Positions 16,785-24,965 are shown, numbered from the stretch's first letter. The stretch: 32,153 nucleotides of DNA from Bacteroidales bacterium (GCA_025361285.1 JANYAP010000158.1:1-32153), one strand, 5' to 3'. The notes: generated from the letters alone by a model not told the origin. A program made the numbers and translations.

Positions 16785-17177
16785 TTGAATTTTACATTTT
16801 CGAAAGAAGAAAAACTATGTAGCCGAAAAGCAATTGAAGCTTTAATTAGGGACGGAAAATCGTTGTTTTGTTTCCCATTTAAAGTACAATGGATAAAAAC
16901 CGAATACCAGCAGCCATTTCCTATTCAAATTGTTTTTTCGGTTCCCAAAAGGCGCTATAAGCGCGCAAATAATCGAAACTTATTAAAACGGCGAATGCGT
17001 GAGGCTTTTCGCCTAAACAAAGCCGATATATATAAAGTGCTATACGGTAAGGATATAAAAATTCAAATCCTTCTGGTTTATATAGCCCCCACCGAATTAG
17101 CGTATTATGAGATTGAAGCAAAACTTAAATTTGTACTCGAAAAAATTGCTAATTCTATTGAGCCAAATATTAATTAG
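16785..17177 (+). CDS. rnpA: Ribonuclease P protein component (TTG start)
   Basis: RnpA is the protein subunit of RNase P, which removes 5' leaders from pre-tRNAs together with the RnpB RNA. The 130 residues show the FSKEEKL start, the central [27 protein letters not shown] block with the conserved RNR-type basic motif, and a C-terminal helix. The start is TTG (16785-16787); the following [20 protein letters not shown] aligns with family N-termini and no ATG is available. yidD overlaps its 3' end, so the two are probably translationally coupled. No rpmH is found upstream, as is usual for Bacteroidota. Confidence 0.92.
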   Translation: MNFTFSKEEKLCSRKAIEALIRDGKSLFCFPFKVQWIKTEYQQPFPIQIVFSVPKRRYKRANNRNLLKRRMREAFRLNKADIYKVLYGKDIKIQILLVYIAPTELAYYEIEAKLKFVLEKIANSIEPNIN

Positions 17178-17379
17178 TTTTTTTATTGGTCTTATTCGAA
17201 TTTATCAATATACTTTATCACCATTTTTTGGTCGATCATGTCGTTATTATCCAACATGTTCCAACTATTCAATAGAAGCCTTTAAAAGGCATGGGGTACT
17301 TAAAGGATTGACTTTAACTACTAAACGATTATTTTCATGTCATCCTTGGGGTGGGCATGGATTCGATCCTGTACCATAA
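17107..17379 (+). CDS. yidD: YidD, membrane protein insertion efficiency factor
   Basis: YidD is a small membrane-associated protein that assists YidC-dependent insertion. The diagnostic block [25 protein letters not shown] with its CxxxPTCS motif, followed by [14 protein letters not shown], is complete. A hydrophobic helix precedes it ([21 protein letters not shown]). The ATG at 17107 would overlap rnpA by 71 bases. The TTG codons at 17131 or 17146 would give a more usual short N-terminus, so the exact start is uncertain. Overlap of rnpA and yidD is common in this phylum. Confidence 0.92.
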   Translation: MRLKQNLNLYSKKLLILLSQILISFFIGLIRIYQYTLSPFFGRSCRYYPTCSNYSIEAFKRHGVLKGLTLTTKRLFSCHPWGGHGFDPVP

Positions 17380-17393
17380 AAAACATATCTCAG

Positions 17394-17442
17394 TTCTTGA
17401 TTCTTGGTTCTTATTTCTTGGCTCTAGGCTCTTGCGTTCTAT
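17394..17442 (+). repeat. Seven-base tandem repeat, about seven degenerate copies
   Basis: Read in steps of seven from 17394 the sequence is TTCTTGA, TTCTTGG, TTCTTAT, TTCTTGG, CTCTAGG, CTCTTGC, GTTCTAT. It lies between yidD and the EamA gene and is noncoding. Confidence 0.85.
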
Positions 17443-17458
17443 ATAATTTCAATTTTGT

Positions 17459-18301
17459 ATGTATCGAGGAATAATATTACTTCTTTTGGCCGAATTTTGT
17501 TTTGCATCGGCTACAGTATTTGCAAAATTTGTAACTAATACCTCGGATATTTCGCCAATAGAAATTACTTTTTTTAGGTTTTTCTTTGGTGTATTTATTG
17601 CTTATTTTTCTCTTCGTAAAAGTAATATGTCATTGATTCCCAATAATAAGAAGTTTGTTATTTCGAGGGCTATTTTAAATACTGTTGCGGTAATACTATT
17701 TTTTATGTCGGTTAAATATACAACAGTTACAAACGCCAACATGCTTAATATGACTTACCCCATTTTCATATTTATGTTTATGCCGTTGTTTGGATACGAA
17801 AAAATTAAACCAATACGAATTGTTTACTTAGCCATTTCAATATTAGGTGTTTACATGGTAATACAACCAAATTTTGGGCATTTGCTTCTTGGCGATTTAC
17901 TTGGATTGCTATCGGGCATTATGGGTGGCTTATCGGTAATTACATTACGAAGGGCTCGGCAATTCGATTCTACGGCAATTATTATTTTTTACATAATGGC
18001 AATTGGTACAGTTATTAACGGTGCTTTAATGATAGGTTTATTTAAGATACCAACTGTTGAATTATCTATTTATATTGCTATTTCGGCGCTTTTGGGACTT
18101 GCGGGCCAAGTTTTTATTACTTCGGGCTATAAACATATCGAGGCAAATAAAGGATCGATAATTTCTACCTCACGAATAATAATGGCAGCCATTCTGGGTA
18201 TTACAATATTCAACGACAAAATAAATTTGGAGCTAATTTTGGGAGGTGTGCTTATTCTTTTTTCAATAGTGCAATTAACAGTTAGTGAATATAAAGCATG
18301 A
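17459..18301 (+). CDS. EamA-family (DMT superfamily) transporter
   Basis: A 280-residue protein with about ten transmembrane helices arranged as two five-helix EamA repeats (first half near 1-135, second near 145-275). Hallmarks are the opening GIILLLLAEFCFASATVFAKFV and the repeat-two start LLGDLLGLLSGIMGGLSVITLR. Family members export metabolites or amino acids; the substrate cannot be read here. It stands alone after the heptad repeat, with the ATG at 17459. Confidence 0.88.
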   Translation: MYRGIILLLLAEFCFASATVFAKFVTNTSDISPIEITFFRFFFGVFIAYFSLRKSNMSLIPNNKKFVISRAILNTVAVILFFMSVKYTTVTNANMLNMTYPIFIFMFMPLFGYEKIKPIRIVYLAISILGVYMVIQPNFGHLLLGDLLGLLSGIMGGLSVITLRRARQFDSTAIIIFYIMAIGTVINGALMIGLFKIPTVELSIYIAISALLGLAGQVFITSGYKHIEANKGSIISTSRIIMAAILGITIFNDKINLELILGGVLILFSIVQLTVSEYKA

Positions 18302-18423
18302 TATGAGTTGAAAATACTGATAATAACTTTTTAAGAGCTAAATTTGTATTCTTTTAACCGTTTCTTTATGAGAAATTTCTTCCCTTGATTTACCAACAAC
18401 ATAATTTTTTTATAAATCTACCG

Positions 18424-18455
18424 TTGATGTATATAACAGTTTTATTCTATTTTTG
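18424..18455 (+). promoter_or_regulatory. Candidate Bacteroidota promoter for porQ
   Basis: A -33 TTG (18424-18426) lies 21 bases before a -7 TATTTTTG (18448-18455), matching TTG-N19-21-TAnnTTTG. Transcription would begin around 18462, some 14 bases before the ATG at 18476. Confidence 0.6.
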
Positions 18456-18475
18456 ACGATTAAAGCATTTGAACG

Positions 18476-19522
18476 ATGAAAAAAATTTGGACTATACTCC
18501 TAGTTTTGTTATGCACAGTGGGTTACGCGCAATTGGGTGGAAAGCATATTTACGAATTCCTAAATCTAACGAGTTCCGCTAAAATTGCAGCTTTGGGCGG
18601 AAAGAATATTTCCTCTTACGACGATGATCTATCGGTGGTGTACCATAATCCTTCGTCGTTGAATTCGGAAATGGATAACCATCTATCGCTGAATTACGTT
18701 GCATATTACGCCGGCATAAAATTCGGGAATTTTACATACGCACGAAAGTACAAAGAAAAAAATAGAATAGCGGTTGGCATTCAATACTTTAATTATGGCG
18801 ACTTTATAGCTGCCGAACCTACTGGCATTAAAACAGGTTCCTTTACCGCAGCCGATTATGCCCTTAATGTTACATACTCACATCCTATCGATAGTTTTTT
18901 TACTGTAGGAGCCGATATTCGTCCAATTATTTCGGTTTACGAACGTTATCAATCGTACGGATTATCAACCGATTGGGGGTTAACCTATCATAATCCTCAA
19001 AAATTATATACGCTTGCTTTGGTAGTTAGAAGCTTAGGAACTCAGTTTAAACCATATTATGGCAATAGCTACGAACGATTACCTTTCGAAATACAGGTTG
19101 GTTTTACTCAACAATTGAAGTATGCTCCTTTCCGTTTCTCGGTTACACTGCAAAATTTAGAAAAACCTGATATGTCGGTACCCGATTTTGGTGTAAGCGA
19201 AAACTCCATAACTACTTTAGATAAGCCCAAAGAAAAGCGAAAGCTCGAAAAAATTGCAAATGCGGCAATGCGTCATGTTATAATTGGAGCTGAGTTTTTC
19301 CCAATAAAAAACTTTTTCTTACGTGCTGGTTATAATTTTCAACGCCGACAGGAGCTTAAAGTTACTACACAAGCTGCTATGGTGGGCTTTTCGTGGGGTT
19401 TTGGTATAACAATTTCGAAGTTTCAAATAAATTTTAGTCGTTCCACATACCATTTGGCGGGGTCGCTCAATCACTTTTCGGTGGCAACCAATTTGGCTTC
19501 GTTTTATAGGAAGAAGGGTTAA
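18476..19522 (+). CDS. porQ: PorQ, type IX secretion system outer-membrane protein
   Basis: PorQ is a beta-barrel protein of the PorV/FadL-like group required in the type IX secretion system. The 348-residue protein has a signal peptide (1-18, ending GYAQ). The block YEFLNLTSSAKIAALGGKNISSYDDDLSVVYHNPSSL is the PorQ N-terminal signature, and many amphipathic beta strands follow to the C-terminus. It stands alone, as porQ often does, away from the main por genes. Its presence implies a T9SS elsewhere in the genome and is strong evidence for the phylum. Confidence 0.9.
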   Translation: MKKIWTILLVLLCTVGYAQLGGKHIYEFLNLTSSAKIAALGGKNISSYDDDLSVVYHNPSSLNSEMDNHLSLNYVAYYAGIKFGNFTYARKYKEKNRIAVGIQYFNYGDFIAAEPTGIKTGSFTAADYALNVTYSHPIDSFFTVGADIRPIISVYERYQSYGLSTDWGLTYHNPQKLYTLALVVRSLGTQFKPYYGNSYERLPFEIQVGFTQQLKYAPFRFSVTLQNLEKPDMSVPDFGVSENSITTLDKPKEKRKLEKIANAAMRHVIIGAEFFPIKNFFLRAGYNFQRRQELKVTTQAAMVGFSWGFGITISKFQINFSRSTYHLAGSLNHFSVATNLASFYRKKG

Positions 19523-19583
19523 TTCTTTTTTTGAGAAGCCGTGCGAGCTAAATATAGCCGTGGTAGCAAAGTTTATCGCAGAC

Positions 19584-19657
19584 AACCACAGAGTTTAGAG
19601 AACCTCGTTATTATCACTCTGCGGTTCTTTGGTGTTACTTTGCGGTTTTCTGCGGTT
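19584..19657. repeat. Intergenic GCGGTT-type repeat with inverted copy
   Basis: Three direct copies of a TCTGCGGTT-like unit (19617-19626, 19638-19647, 19648-19657) follow an inverted copy, AACCACAGAGT at 19584-19594, which pairs with ACTCTGCGGTT at 19616-19626 with one mismatch. It lies between the convergent genes porQ and the aldo/keto reductase and resembles dispersed noncoding repeats seen in many genomes. Confidence 0.7.
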
Positions 19658-19689
19658 AAAATTATTTATTGATGAAAATAAATATTTCT

Positions 19690-20865
19690 CTACTCATTCT
19701 TATACAGCGCCTCGTGTGTTTCCCTTAATAGATCAATAATAGGGATATTTGGAGGGCATTTGCTTAAGTCAACTTTATCCAACTTATCTTCCGTAGGAAA
19801 TGCTCCCTGAAACCAGTGGTCGTTCTCCAGAAACATATTATAGCGGTACATAGCAAAATCCTTCATATCGTAACATTTCAGTAGTGTTCGAAACCTAAGT
19901 ACTTCGGCAATGTTTATGCCCGATGGATCGTTCGCCATCGAAAATCCATCGAAATCGGCGTATTTATCAAGCAATCGTTGGCTGTCGAGCAAATATTTAA
20001 TGGCGGAATCGCTCTCCGACAGTGGAACAGAAGCCGGAAAGATACCATCAATTTGGTTAAACGAAACGGTTGCTGGCAAACCAAAACTTAAAGTATGAAC
20101 AGCAGGGTTGGAAAGGCAAAACCGAGCGTTCCACTGAACTGGTGTTAGAGGCGCAGTTAAAATGGTTAACTTTTGTGGTGGTTTAGATAATTGACCGCCT
20201 TTATCGTTTGGCGAGATAATAAACACACCCATATCCTTGGTTTGAGCCAGATCTATCGCACCCTTATTTCGTTGAAAAAAGTAGTAATAATGCAGGTTCA
20301 TAAACTCGAATAAGTCGGTTTCAATGGCTTTGATAATAATTTCGAGCTGAGCGTGTGTGCTAAAGCCAATGTGCTTAATTAAGCCCTCGCTTTTCATTTT
20401 ATGCAATTCCTCAACTGGTCCATTTTTTTGGCAAGAAGTTCGAAAGTCGTTTATGCTGTTAATGCCATGCCATGCATAAAAATCAAGATAATCTGTTTTT
20501 AGTGTTCGAAGCTGCTCTTCAACCAATTTGCGAGTATCGGCGGCTGTTGTAGGCGACCCTTTAGTCATTAAAAAATACAAATTTCGTTTTACTTTTAAGA
20601 TGTCGTTAAGTACTATGCCATAGGCAGTTTCGCTTTTAACATATCCATAAGCAGTTTCGATATGATTAATTCCCATCGAAAGCGCTGTTTTAACGGTTTC
20701 CAAACATTCCTGAAGCGTATCATCTGGAATTTCGTGACGGGGATTAGTCCAACCGTGCTTGTAACGCATTCCGCCTAACGCAATTACGCTTATTTTCTCG
20801 TTAGTTTTACCAAACCTACGATATTCCATTTTGGGTTTATAAACCGATATATTATTAAAATTCAT
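19690..20865 (-). CDS. Aldo/keto reductase
   Basis: A 391-residue NAD(P)H-dependent oxidoreductase of the aldo/keto reductase superfamily, TIM-barrel type. Visible are GGMRY at strand one, GINHIETAYGY with the catalytic Tyr, FLMTKG with the catalytic Lys, and YAWHGIN with the His. GFSTHAQ and the cofactor-side VFIISPNDKGG come later. In the usual DTA motif the aspartate is replaced by glutamate (ETAYGY), as in one subgroup of this family. The ~100-residue C-terminal extension has no ferredoxin-type cysteine motif. Substrate unknown. The start could be the ATG at the N-terminus or the later Met in KMEYRRFG. It is convergent with porQ and divergent from the M20 deacylase. Confidence 0.88.
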   Translation of the reverse strand: MNFNNISVYKPKMEYRRFGKTNEKISVIALGGMRYKHGWTNPRHEIPDDTLQECLETVKTALSMGINHIETAYGYVKSETAYGIVLNDILKVKRNLYFLMTKGSPTTAADTRKLVEEQLRTLKTDYLDFYAWHGINSINDFRTSCQKNGPVEELHKMKSEGLIKHIGFSTHAQLEIIIKAIETDLFEFMNLHYYYFFQRNKGAIDLAQTKDMGVFIISPNDKGGQLSKPPQKLTILTAPLTPVQWNARFCLSNPAVHTLSFGLPATVSFNQIDGIFPASVPLSESDSAIKYLLDSQRLLDKYADFDGFSMANDPSGINIAEVLRFRTLLKCYDMKDFAMYRYNMFLENDHWFQGAFPTEDKLDKVDLSKCPPNIPIIDLLRETHEALYKNE

Positions 20866-20900
20866 AGAGGTTGTATTTTAAAATTTAACTATTTTAACAG

Positions 20901-20908
20901 CAAAATTA
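20901..20908 (-). promoter_or_regulatory. Candidate -7 element for the aldo/keto reductase
   Basis: Reads TAATTTTG on the minus strand, a TAnnTTTG match 36 bases upstream of the start. No clear -33. Confidence 0.4.
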
Positions 20909-20951
20909 GTGAGGTTGTTTTACTCGACGTAAATATTAATCTTTTCTGCCT

Positions 20952-20959
20952 TATATTTG
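20952..20959 (+). promoter_or_regulatory. Candidate -7 element for the arginine block
   Basis: TATATTTG, a full TAnnTTTG match, lies 32 bases before the ATG at 20991. The -33 position shows no TTG at the right spacing. Confidence 0.5.
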
Positions 20960-20990
20960 TTGACGTGTTTAATTATACTGTTTTAAATAA

Positions 20991-22076
20991 ATGCTAAAAA
21001 ATATTTTACTCGAAGAATATTATTCTAAAGCTTTAAGTTTGCTCAAGCAACTAATTGCTATTCCGTCGGTTAGCCGAAATGAAGACGAAACTGCCGATCT
21101 CATATTCAGTACCTTGAAGGAGAATGGATTTTCGCCCGAACGCAAAGGTAATAACGTATGGGTAAAATCCTTCATTTCCGATAATTTACCAACCATATTG
21201 CTAAACTCGCACCACGATACAGTAAAACCTTCTGCATCGTGGACCTACGACCCTTTTATACCTACCGAAATTGATGGAAAACTTTACGGGCTTGGTAGTA
21301 ACGACGCAGGCGCATCAGTAGTAAGCCAAATAATGGCATTTTTTGAACTATCAAAACAAACTACCCGCACCCGCCCTTACAATCTTATATATAGTGCCAC
21401 TGCCGAAGAGGAGGTTATGGGAGAAGGTGGTGTTATTAGCGTTTTACCACTTTTTGGGAAAATTGACCTTGCAATTGTTGGCGAACCCACACAAATGCAA
21501 ATGGCTGTAGCCGAAAAGGGTTTAATGGTACTGGATTGTAAAACTTTAGGTAAAACAGGTCACGCCGCTCGTAATGAAGGCATTAACTCGATTTATCTAG
21601 CTATGGAGGATATCGAATGGTTTCGAACTTTTCAATTTCCAAATGAATCGGAAACACTAGGCAAAGTAAAAACATCGGTAACCATAGTAAATGCCGGAAC
21701 CCAGCACAATGTTGTACCCGATACCTGCACGTTTGTTGTTGATGTGCGTACTAACGAACACTATACCAACGAGCAAGCCTTGAATATTGTTCGTAACCAT
21801 ATGAAACATACAGAAGTAACGCCACGTTCGCTTCGGCATAACTCGTCTCATATTCCTATTAATCATTTACTTGTAAAACGTGGGCAAGAATTAGGCCTAA
21901 CTTATTACGGGTCGCCAACCACGTCCGATCAAACGGTTATGCGCCTTACATCTATGAAAATTGGTCCCGGCGACTCAGCACGCTCGCACACCGCCAACGA
22001 ATACATTGAAATTGAGGAGATTAAAAATGGTATTGATACATATATTCGATTGCTCAATGGGTTAAAGATTTCGTGA
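20991..22076 (+). CDS. M20-family N-acyl amino acid deacylase (ArgE-type)
   Basis: A 361-residue di-zinc M20 hydrolase. The metal and catalytic residues are visible: H74 and D76 in LLNSHHDTV, D105 in GLGSNDAGA, the glutamates at 139-141 in SATAEEEVMGEGG, and IVGEPT. An adjoining argH places it in arginine synthesis. In Bacteroides the pathway runs through N-succinylated intermediates, with succinylornithine transcarbamylase in place of ornithine transcarbamylase; the deacylase then acts on N-succinyl- or N-acetylcitrulline instead of acetylornithine. Which acyl group is used here cannot be read from sequence. The next gene begins 28 bases after the stop if its second ATG is used. Confidence 0.88.
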   Translation: MLKNILLEEYYSKALSLLKQLIAIPSVSRNEDETADLIFSTLKENGFSPERKGNNVWVKSFISDNLPTILLNSHHDTVKPSASWTYDPFIPTEIDGKLYGLGSNDAGASVVSQIMAFFELSKQTTRTRPYNLIYSATAEEEVMGEGGVISVLPLFGKIDLAIVGEPTQMQMAVAEKGLMVLDCKTLGKTGHAARNEGINSIYLAMEDIEWFRTFQFPNESETLGKVKTSVTIVNAGTQHNVVPDTCTFVVDVRTNEHYTNEQALNIVRNHMKHTEVTPRSLRHNSSHIPINHLLVKRGQELGLTYYGSPTTSDQTVMRLTSMKIGPGDSARSHTANEYIEIEEIKNGIDTYIRLLNGLKIS

Positions 22077-22104
22077 TTTTATTGTACTTTTGAAAAAAAA
22101 TGAT

Positions 22105-22299
22105 ATGGAAAGCATAGTAATTATGCCAAATGATGTTCAAGAATTGGATTTTTTGAAAACAATGATTAAAATGATGAAACTTAAAGCGAGTTACATCTCT
22201 GAGGAAGAATGGGAAGATAAAATATTAGGGCATTTAATTGGTGAATCGAGAAAGACAGGTTATTCCTCAAAAGATGAAGTAATTAAAGCTTTAGAATAA
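22105..22299 (+). CDS. Small antitoxin-like protein (DUF2683-type)
   Basis: A 64-residue acidic protein starting MESIVIMPNDVQELDFLKTM; an alternative start at 22090 adds five residues (a TTG codon read as Met, then KKND). The N-terminal strand and helix pattern resembles small antitoxins that precede RelE/ParE-type toxins. The stop codon overlaps the start of the following toxin remnant by one base (TAATG), the usual arrangement of a type II toxin-antitoxin operon. The name DUF2683 is a best guess from the N-terminal pattern. Confidence 0.6.
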   Translation: MESIVIMPNDVQELDFLKTMIKMMKLKASYISEEEWEDKILGHLIGESRKTGYSSKDEVIKALE

Positions 22300-22439
22300 T
22301 GAAATTGTTATTTTCAAATGCATTTTTAGCCGATATATCGAAATTAAAGAACTTAAGGAAGATAAGAGGCTTAGAATTCGGTCGATTCCTTCACAGAAAG
22401 GATATTTATAAATTTTCCCTTGATAAAAACACATTTTGA
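22299..22439 (+). pseudogene. Internally deleted RelE/ParE-type toxin remnant
   Basis: An ATG at 22299 overlaps the antitoxin stop and opens a 46-codon frame. Its N-terminus (MKLLFSNAFLADISKLKN) and its later block (FGRFLHRKDIYKF) are both recognisable parts of RelE/ParE toxins. Such toxins are usually 85-95 residues; the central portion with the GxYRIRxGxYR strand and its basic catalytic residues is missing between residues ~18 and ~25. The tail after IYKF (SLDKNTF) also departs from the family end. This points to an inactive toxin left by an in-frame deletion, with its antitoxin still present. The frame ends 3 bases before argH. Confidence 0.7.
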
Positions 22440-22442
22440 AGT

Positions 22443-23777
22443 ATGAGCCTCTGGGACAAAGGAATATCGGTAAACGAATGGATTGCGCAATTTACCGTAG
22501 GGCGCGATAGAGAAATGGATTTGTATTTAGCAGAATTCGATGTGCTAGGTACAATTGCGCATATTACAATGCTCGAAACTATAGGTTTAATTGGCATCGA
22601 CGAATTGCCTATTCTTAAAAAAGAGCTCTCGGCAATTTATAATCAAATTAAAGATGGTAGGTTTTTTATCGAAGACGGTGTAGAAGACGTACACTCGCAA
22701 GTTGAGCTTATGCTTACACGTTCGCTTGGCGATATGGGCAAAAAAGTTCACAGCGGCCGATCGCGCAACGACCAAGTATTGGTTGACAGTAAGTTGTTCA
22801 TTCGCTGCGAGTTACAAAAAACTGTGGAATCGGTTAAAATTCTATTCGATGCACTTATCGCGCAAAGCGAACGTTACAAAGATGTTTTGTTACCAGGATA
22901 TACACACTTGCAGGTTGCCATGCCATCGTCGTTCGGGTTGTGGTTCGGCGCGTATGCCGAAAGCTTAACCGACGATATGCTGCTATTGCAAACCGCCTAC
23001 AAAATTGCCAACCAAAACCCGTTAGGTTCGGCGGCAGGGTATGGCTCGTCGTTTCCGTTAAACCGAACATTAACAACACAATTACTTGGATTCGAAAACC
23101 TTAGCTACAACGTGGTTTATGCACAAATGGGTCGTGGCAAAACCGAAAAAATAGCTGCTTTCGCAATGTCGTCGGTGGCAGCAACTCTATCGCGCATGGC
23201 AATGGATATCTGCCTGTATATGAGTCAGAATTTCGCATTTATATGTTTACCCGATGAATATACAACTGGCTCATCGATAATGCCTCACAAAAAAAACCCC
23301 GACGTTTTTGAGCTAATTCGTGCCAAATGCAATAAAATACAAGCCTTGCCCACCGATATTACTTTAATGTTGGCAAACCTTCCGTCTGGCTATTTTCGTG
23401 ATTTACAAATACTTAAGGAAATAATTTTTCCGGCTTTTACTGCTTTGCGCGATTGTTTAGACATTGCCGCTTTTATGATGGACAAACTCATAATCAATAG
23501 AAATATTCTTGAGGACGACCGATACAAATATTTATTTAGCGTTGATGTAGTTAACCAATTAGTTATTGAAGGAACTCCATTTCGCGATGCATATAAAATT
23601 GTAGGTAAGGATATTAACGAAGGTAACTTTAAGCCCGATGTGAATGTAAAGCATACCCACGAAGGCAGCATCGGAAACCTATGTAACGTTGAAATAGCCT
23701 TGAAAATGAATAAAACACTACAATCGTTCGAATTCGATAAAACTAATAAAGCAATTAATACTTTGTTGAAAAATTAA
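22443..23777 (+). CDS. argH: Argininosuccinate lyase
   Basis: ArgH splits argininosuccinate into arginine and fumarate, the last step of arginine synthesis. At 444 residues it is full length. It belongs to the fumarase/aspartase superfamily and has the signature GSSIMPHKKNP around residues 277-287. KKVHSGRSRNDQVLVD and the catalytic His region GYTHLQVAMPSS are also intact. It follows the M20 deacylase and the toxin-antitoxin remnant on the same strand, so it may be read as one transcript with them. Confidence 0.97.
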   Translation: MSLWDKGISVNEWIAQFTVGRDREMDLYLAEFDVLGTIAHITMLETIGLIGIDELPILKKELSAIYNQIKDGRFFIEDGVEDVHSQVELMLTRSLGDMGKKVHSGRSRNDQVLVDSKLFIRCELQKTVESVKILFDALIAQSERYKDVLLPGYTHLQVAMPSSFGLWFGAYAESLTDDMLLLQTAYKIANQNPLGSAAGYGSSFPLNRTLTTQLLGFENLSYNVVYAQMGRGKTEKIAAFAMSSVAATLSRMAMDICLYMSQNFAFICLPDEYTTGSSIMPHKKNPDVFELIRAKCNKIQALPTDITLMLANLPSGYFRDLQILKEIIFPAFTALRDCLDIAAFMMDKLIINRNILEDDRYKYLFSVDVVNQLVIEGTPFRDAYKIVGKDINEGNFKPDVNVKHTHEGSIGNLCNVEIALKMNKTLQSFEFDKTNKAINTLLKN

Positions 23778-23786
23778 TTAATTTCA

Positions 23787-23818
23787 AAACCCTTTACTTT
23801 TCGAAAAAGCAAGGGTTT
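23787..23818 (+). terminator. Hairpin after argH (possible terminator)
   Basis: AAACCCTT (23787-23794) pairs with AAGGGTTT (23811-23818), enclosing an inner CTTTT/AAAAG helix. No T run follows, so it may instead stabilise the 3' end. Confidence 0.45.
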
Positions 23819-23948
23819 ATCTACCAAATAAACCTACTATAAATCTTTTTATTAAATACAATAAAGGCTTACGCATCAAATTCTACAATTATTAAATAAT
23901 TTAAACTCAAATAAATTTTATACTTTTTAACTATCTAAATCTAAAGTT

Positions 23949-24965
23949 ATGAAAATAAGATTATTACTTGTATTTTGTTTATTATGTACTATCAAACTTT
24001 TTTCGCAGGACATTATTGTAAAAGCCGATGGCGATAGCCTTATTGTTATAGTTAATGAAATTAACGACGAACAAGTTATATATTACCGATTCGACAACAA
24101 AGAAGGACCAATTTATAAGCTTAACAAAAGCGAAGTTCGGAAGATTAAATTTAATAACGGTACTGAAGAAGTTTTTAAAATTAAACCAGCCATTGTTAGC
24201 AATTGCAAACTTAACCAACCAACGCAACCCGAACAAAATTTCGAATATGTCGATTCTGTAACTTTACGAGGCGAAAAATATATACGAGCTAAAATTGTTG
24301 ACGCACTCTCCGATCCCATTCGATATTATGATATAGATAACCCACTAGAACTTGTTAAATGTTCGAGAAAGAAAGTGAATTACAGTATTAAGAATGGATG
24401 GAATAATTATGCCGCTAAAAATAATTTAACACAATACGACGATGCTTTTGATTTATTAGTGCTTAAGATGGATGTTAAACGTATTCAGGCGAAAGTTATT
24501 AATTATCAGAACGATACCGTTTATTTTTATAATGCAGCCAATCCAGAAACTCTAGTACAATTACCAAAAGATAACATTACATTTCAAAATCCTTCGGGGT
24601 TAAATAGTTACATTAATTCAGCAAAAACAGCAAAAACGCTTAAAAATACATATCCAACAGTTAATCAGGATTATTCAACTATCTATCAGAAGGGAAAGTT
24701 CGATGCAGAACACTATCATGGAAAAGCAGGCGGGCTATTTTTTTGCGGAGTGTTGTTTGGTCCTTTTGCAGTAATTGGGGCAGCAGTATGCGAACCAACA
24801 CCCTATACAGGTATTAATACATTAGCACAATCACAAAATAGAGATTTATTTGGAAATCCAACATATTTAACTAGTTATAAAAAAACAGCTCGCAGTAAGC
24901 TTGTTGGTGCGGCCTTTGTAGGTTGGATTTCTTGGGCTGTAATTTATTTAATTTTAAGTAGGTAG
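23949..24965 (+). CDS. Exported protein with three beta-rich repeats and a C-terminal membrane anchor
   Basis: Not a family I can name. A signal peptide (about 1-19, ending LFSQ) is followed by three related modules of 45-60 residues, near 20-75, 98-155 and 170-220. Each has the pattern [AK]x(3)GD/I-x-AK-[IV]...D-x-[IV]-x-[YF]YxxxNPx-LV...[KR]x-[VI]x[FY]xNG. Such modules are common in Bacteroidota exported proteins but their role is unknown. The C-terminus (about 255-338) holds two hydrophobic segments, GLFFCGVLFGPFAVIGAAVC and LVGAAFVGWISWAVIYLIL. The protein probably faces the periplasm while anchored in the inner membrane. It is preceded by a weak promoter-like TATACTTT. Confidence 0.7.
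   Translation: MKIRLLLVFCLLCTIKLFSQDIIVKADGDSLIVIVNEINDEQVIYYRFDNKEGPIYKLNKSEVRKIKFNNGTEEVFKIKPAIVSNCKLNQPTQPEQNFEYVDSVTLRGEKYIRAKIVDALSDPIRYYDIDNPLELVKCSRKKVNYSIKNGWNNYAAKNNLTQYDDAFDLLVLKMDVKRIQAKVINYQNDTVYFYNAANPETLVQLPKDNITFQNPSGLNSYINSAKTAKTLKNTYPTVNQDYSTIYQKGKFDAEHYHGKAGGLFFCGVLFGPFAVIGAAVCEPTPYTGINTLAQSQNRDLFGNPTYLTSYKKTARSKLVGAAFVGWISWAVIYLILSR

Noticed and set aside
19690-20865. Glu for Asp in the aldo/keto reductase DTA motif as a sign of inactivation
   Set aside because: The same ETA form occurs in a subgroup of the family, and the Tyr, Lys and His positions are kept.
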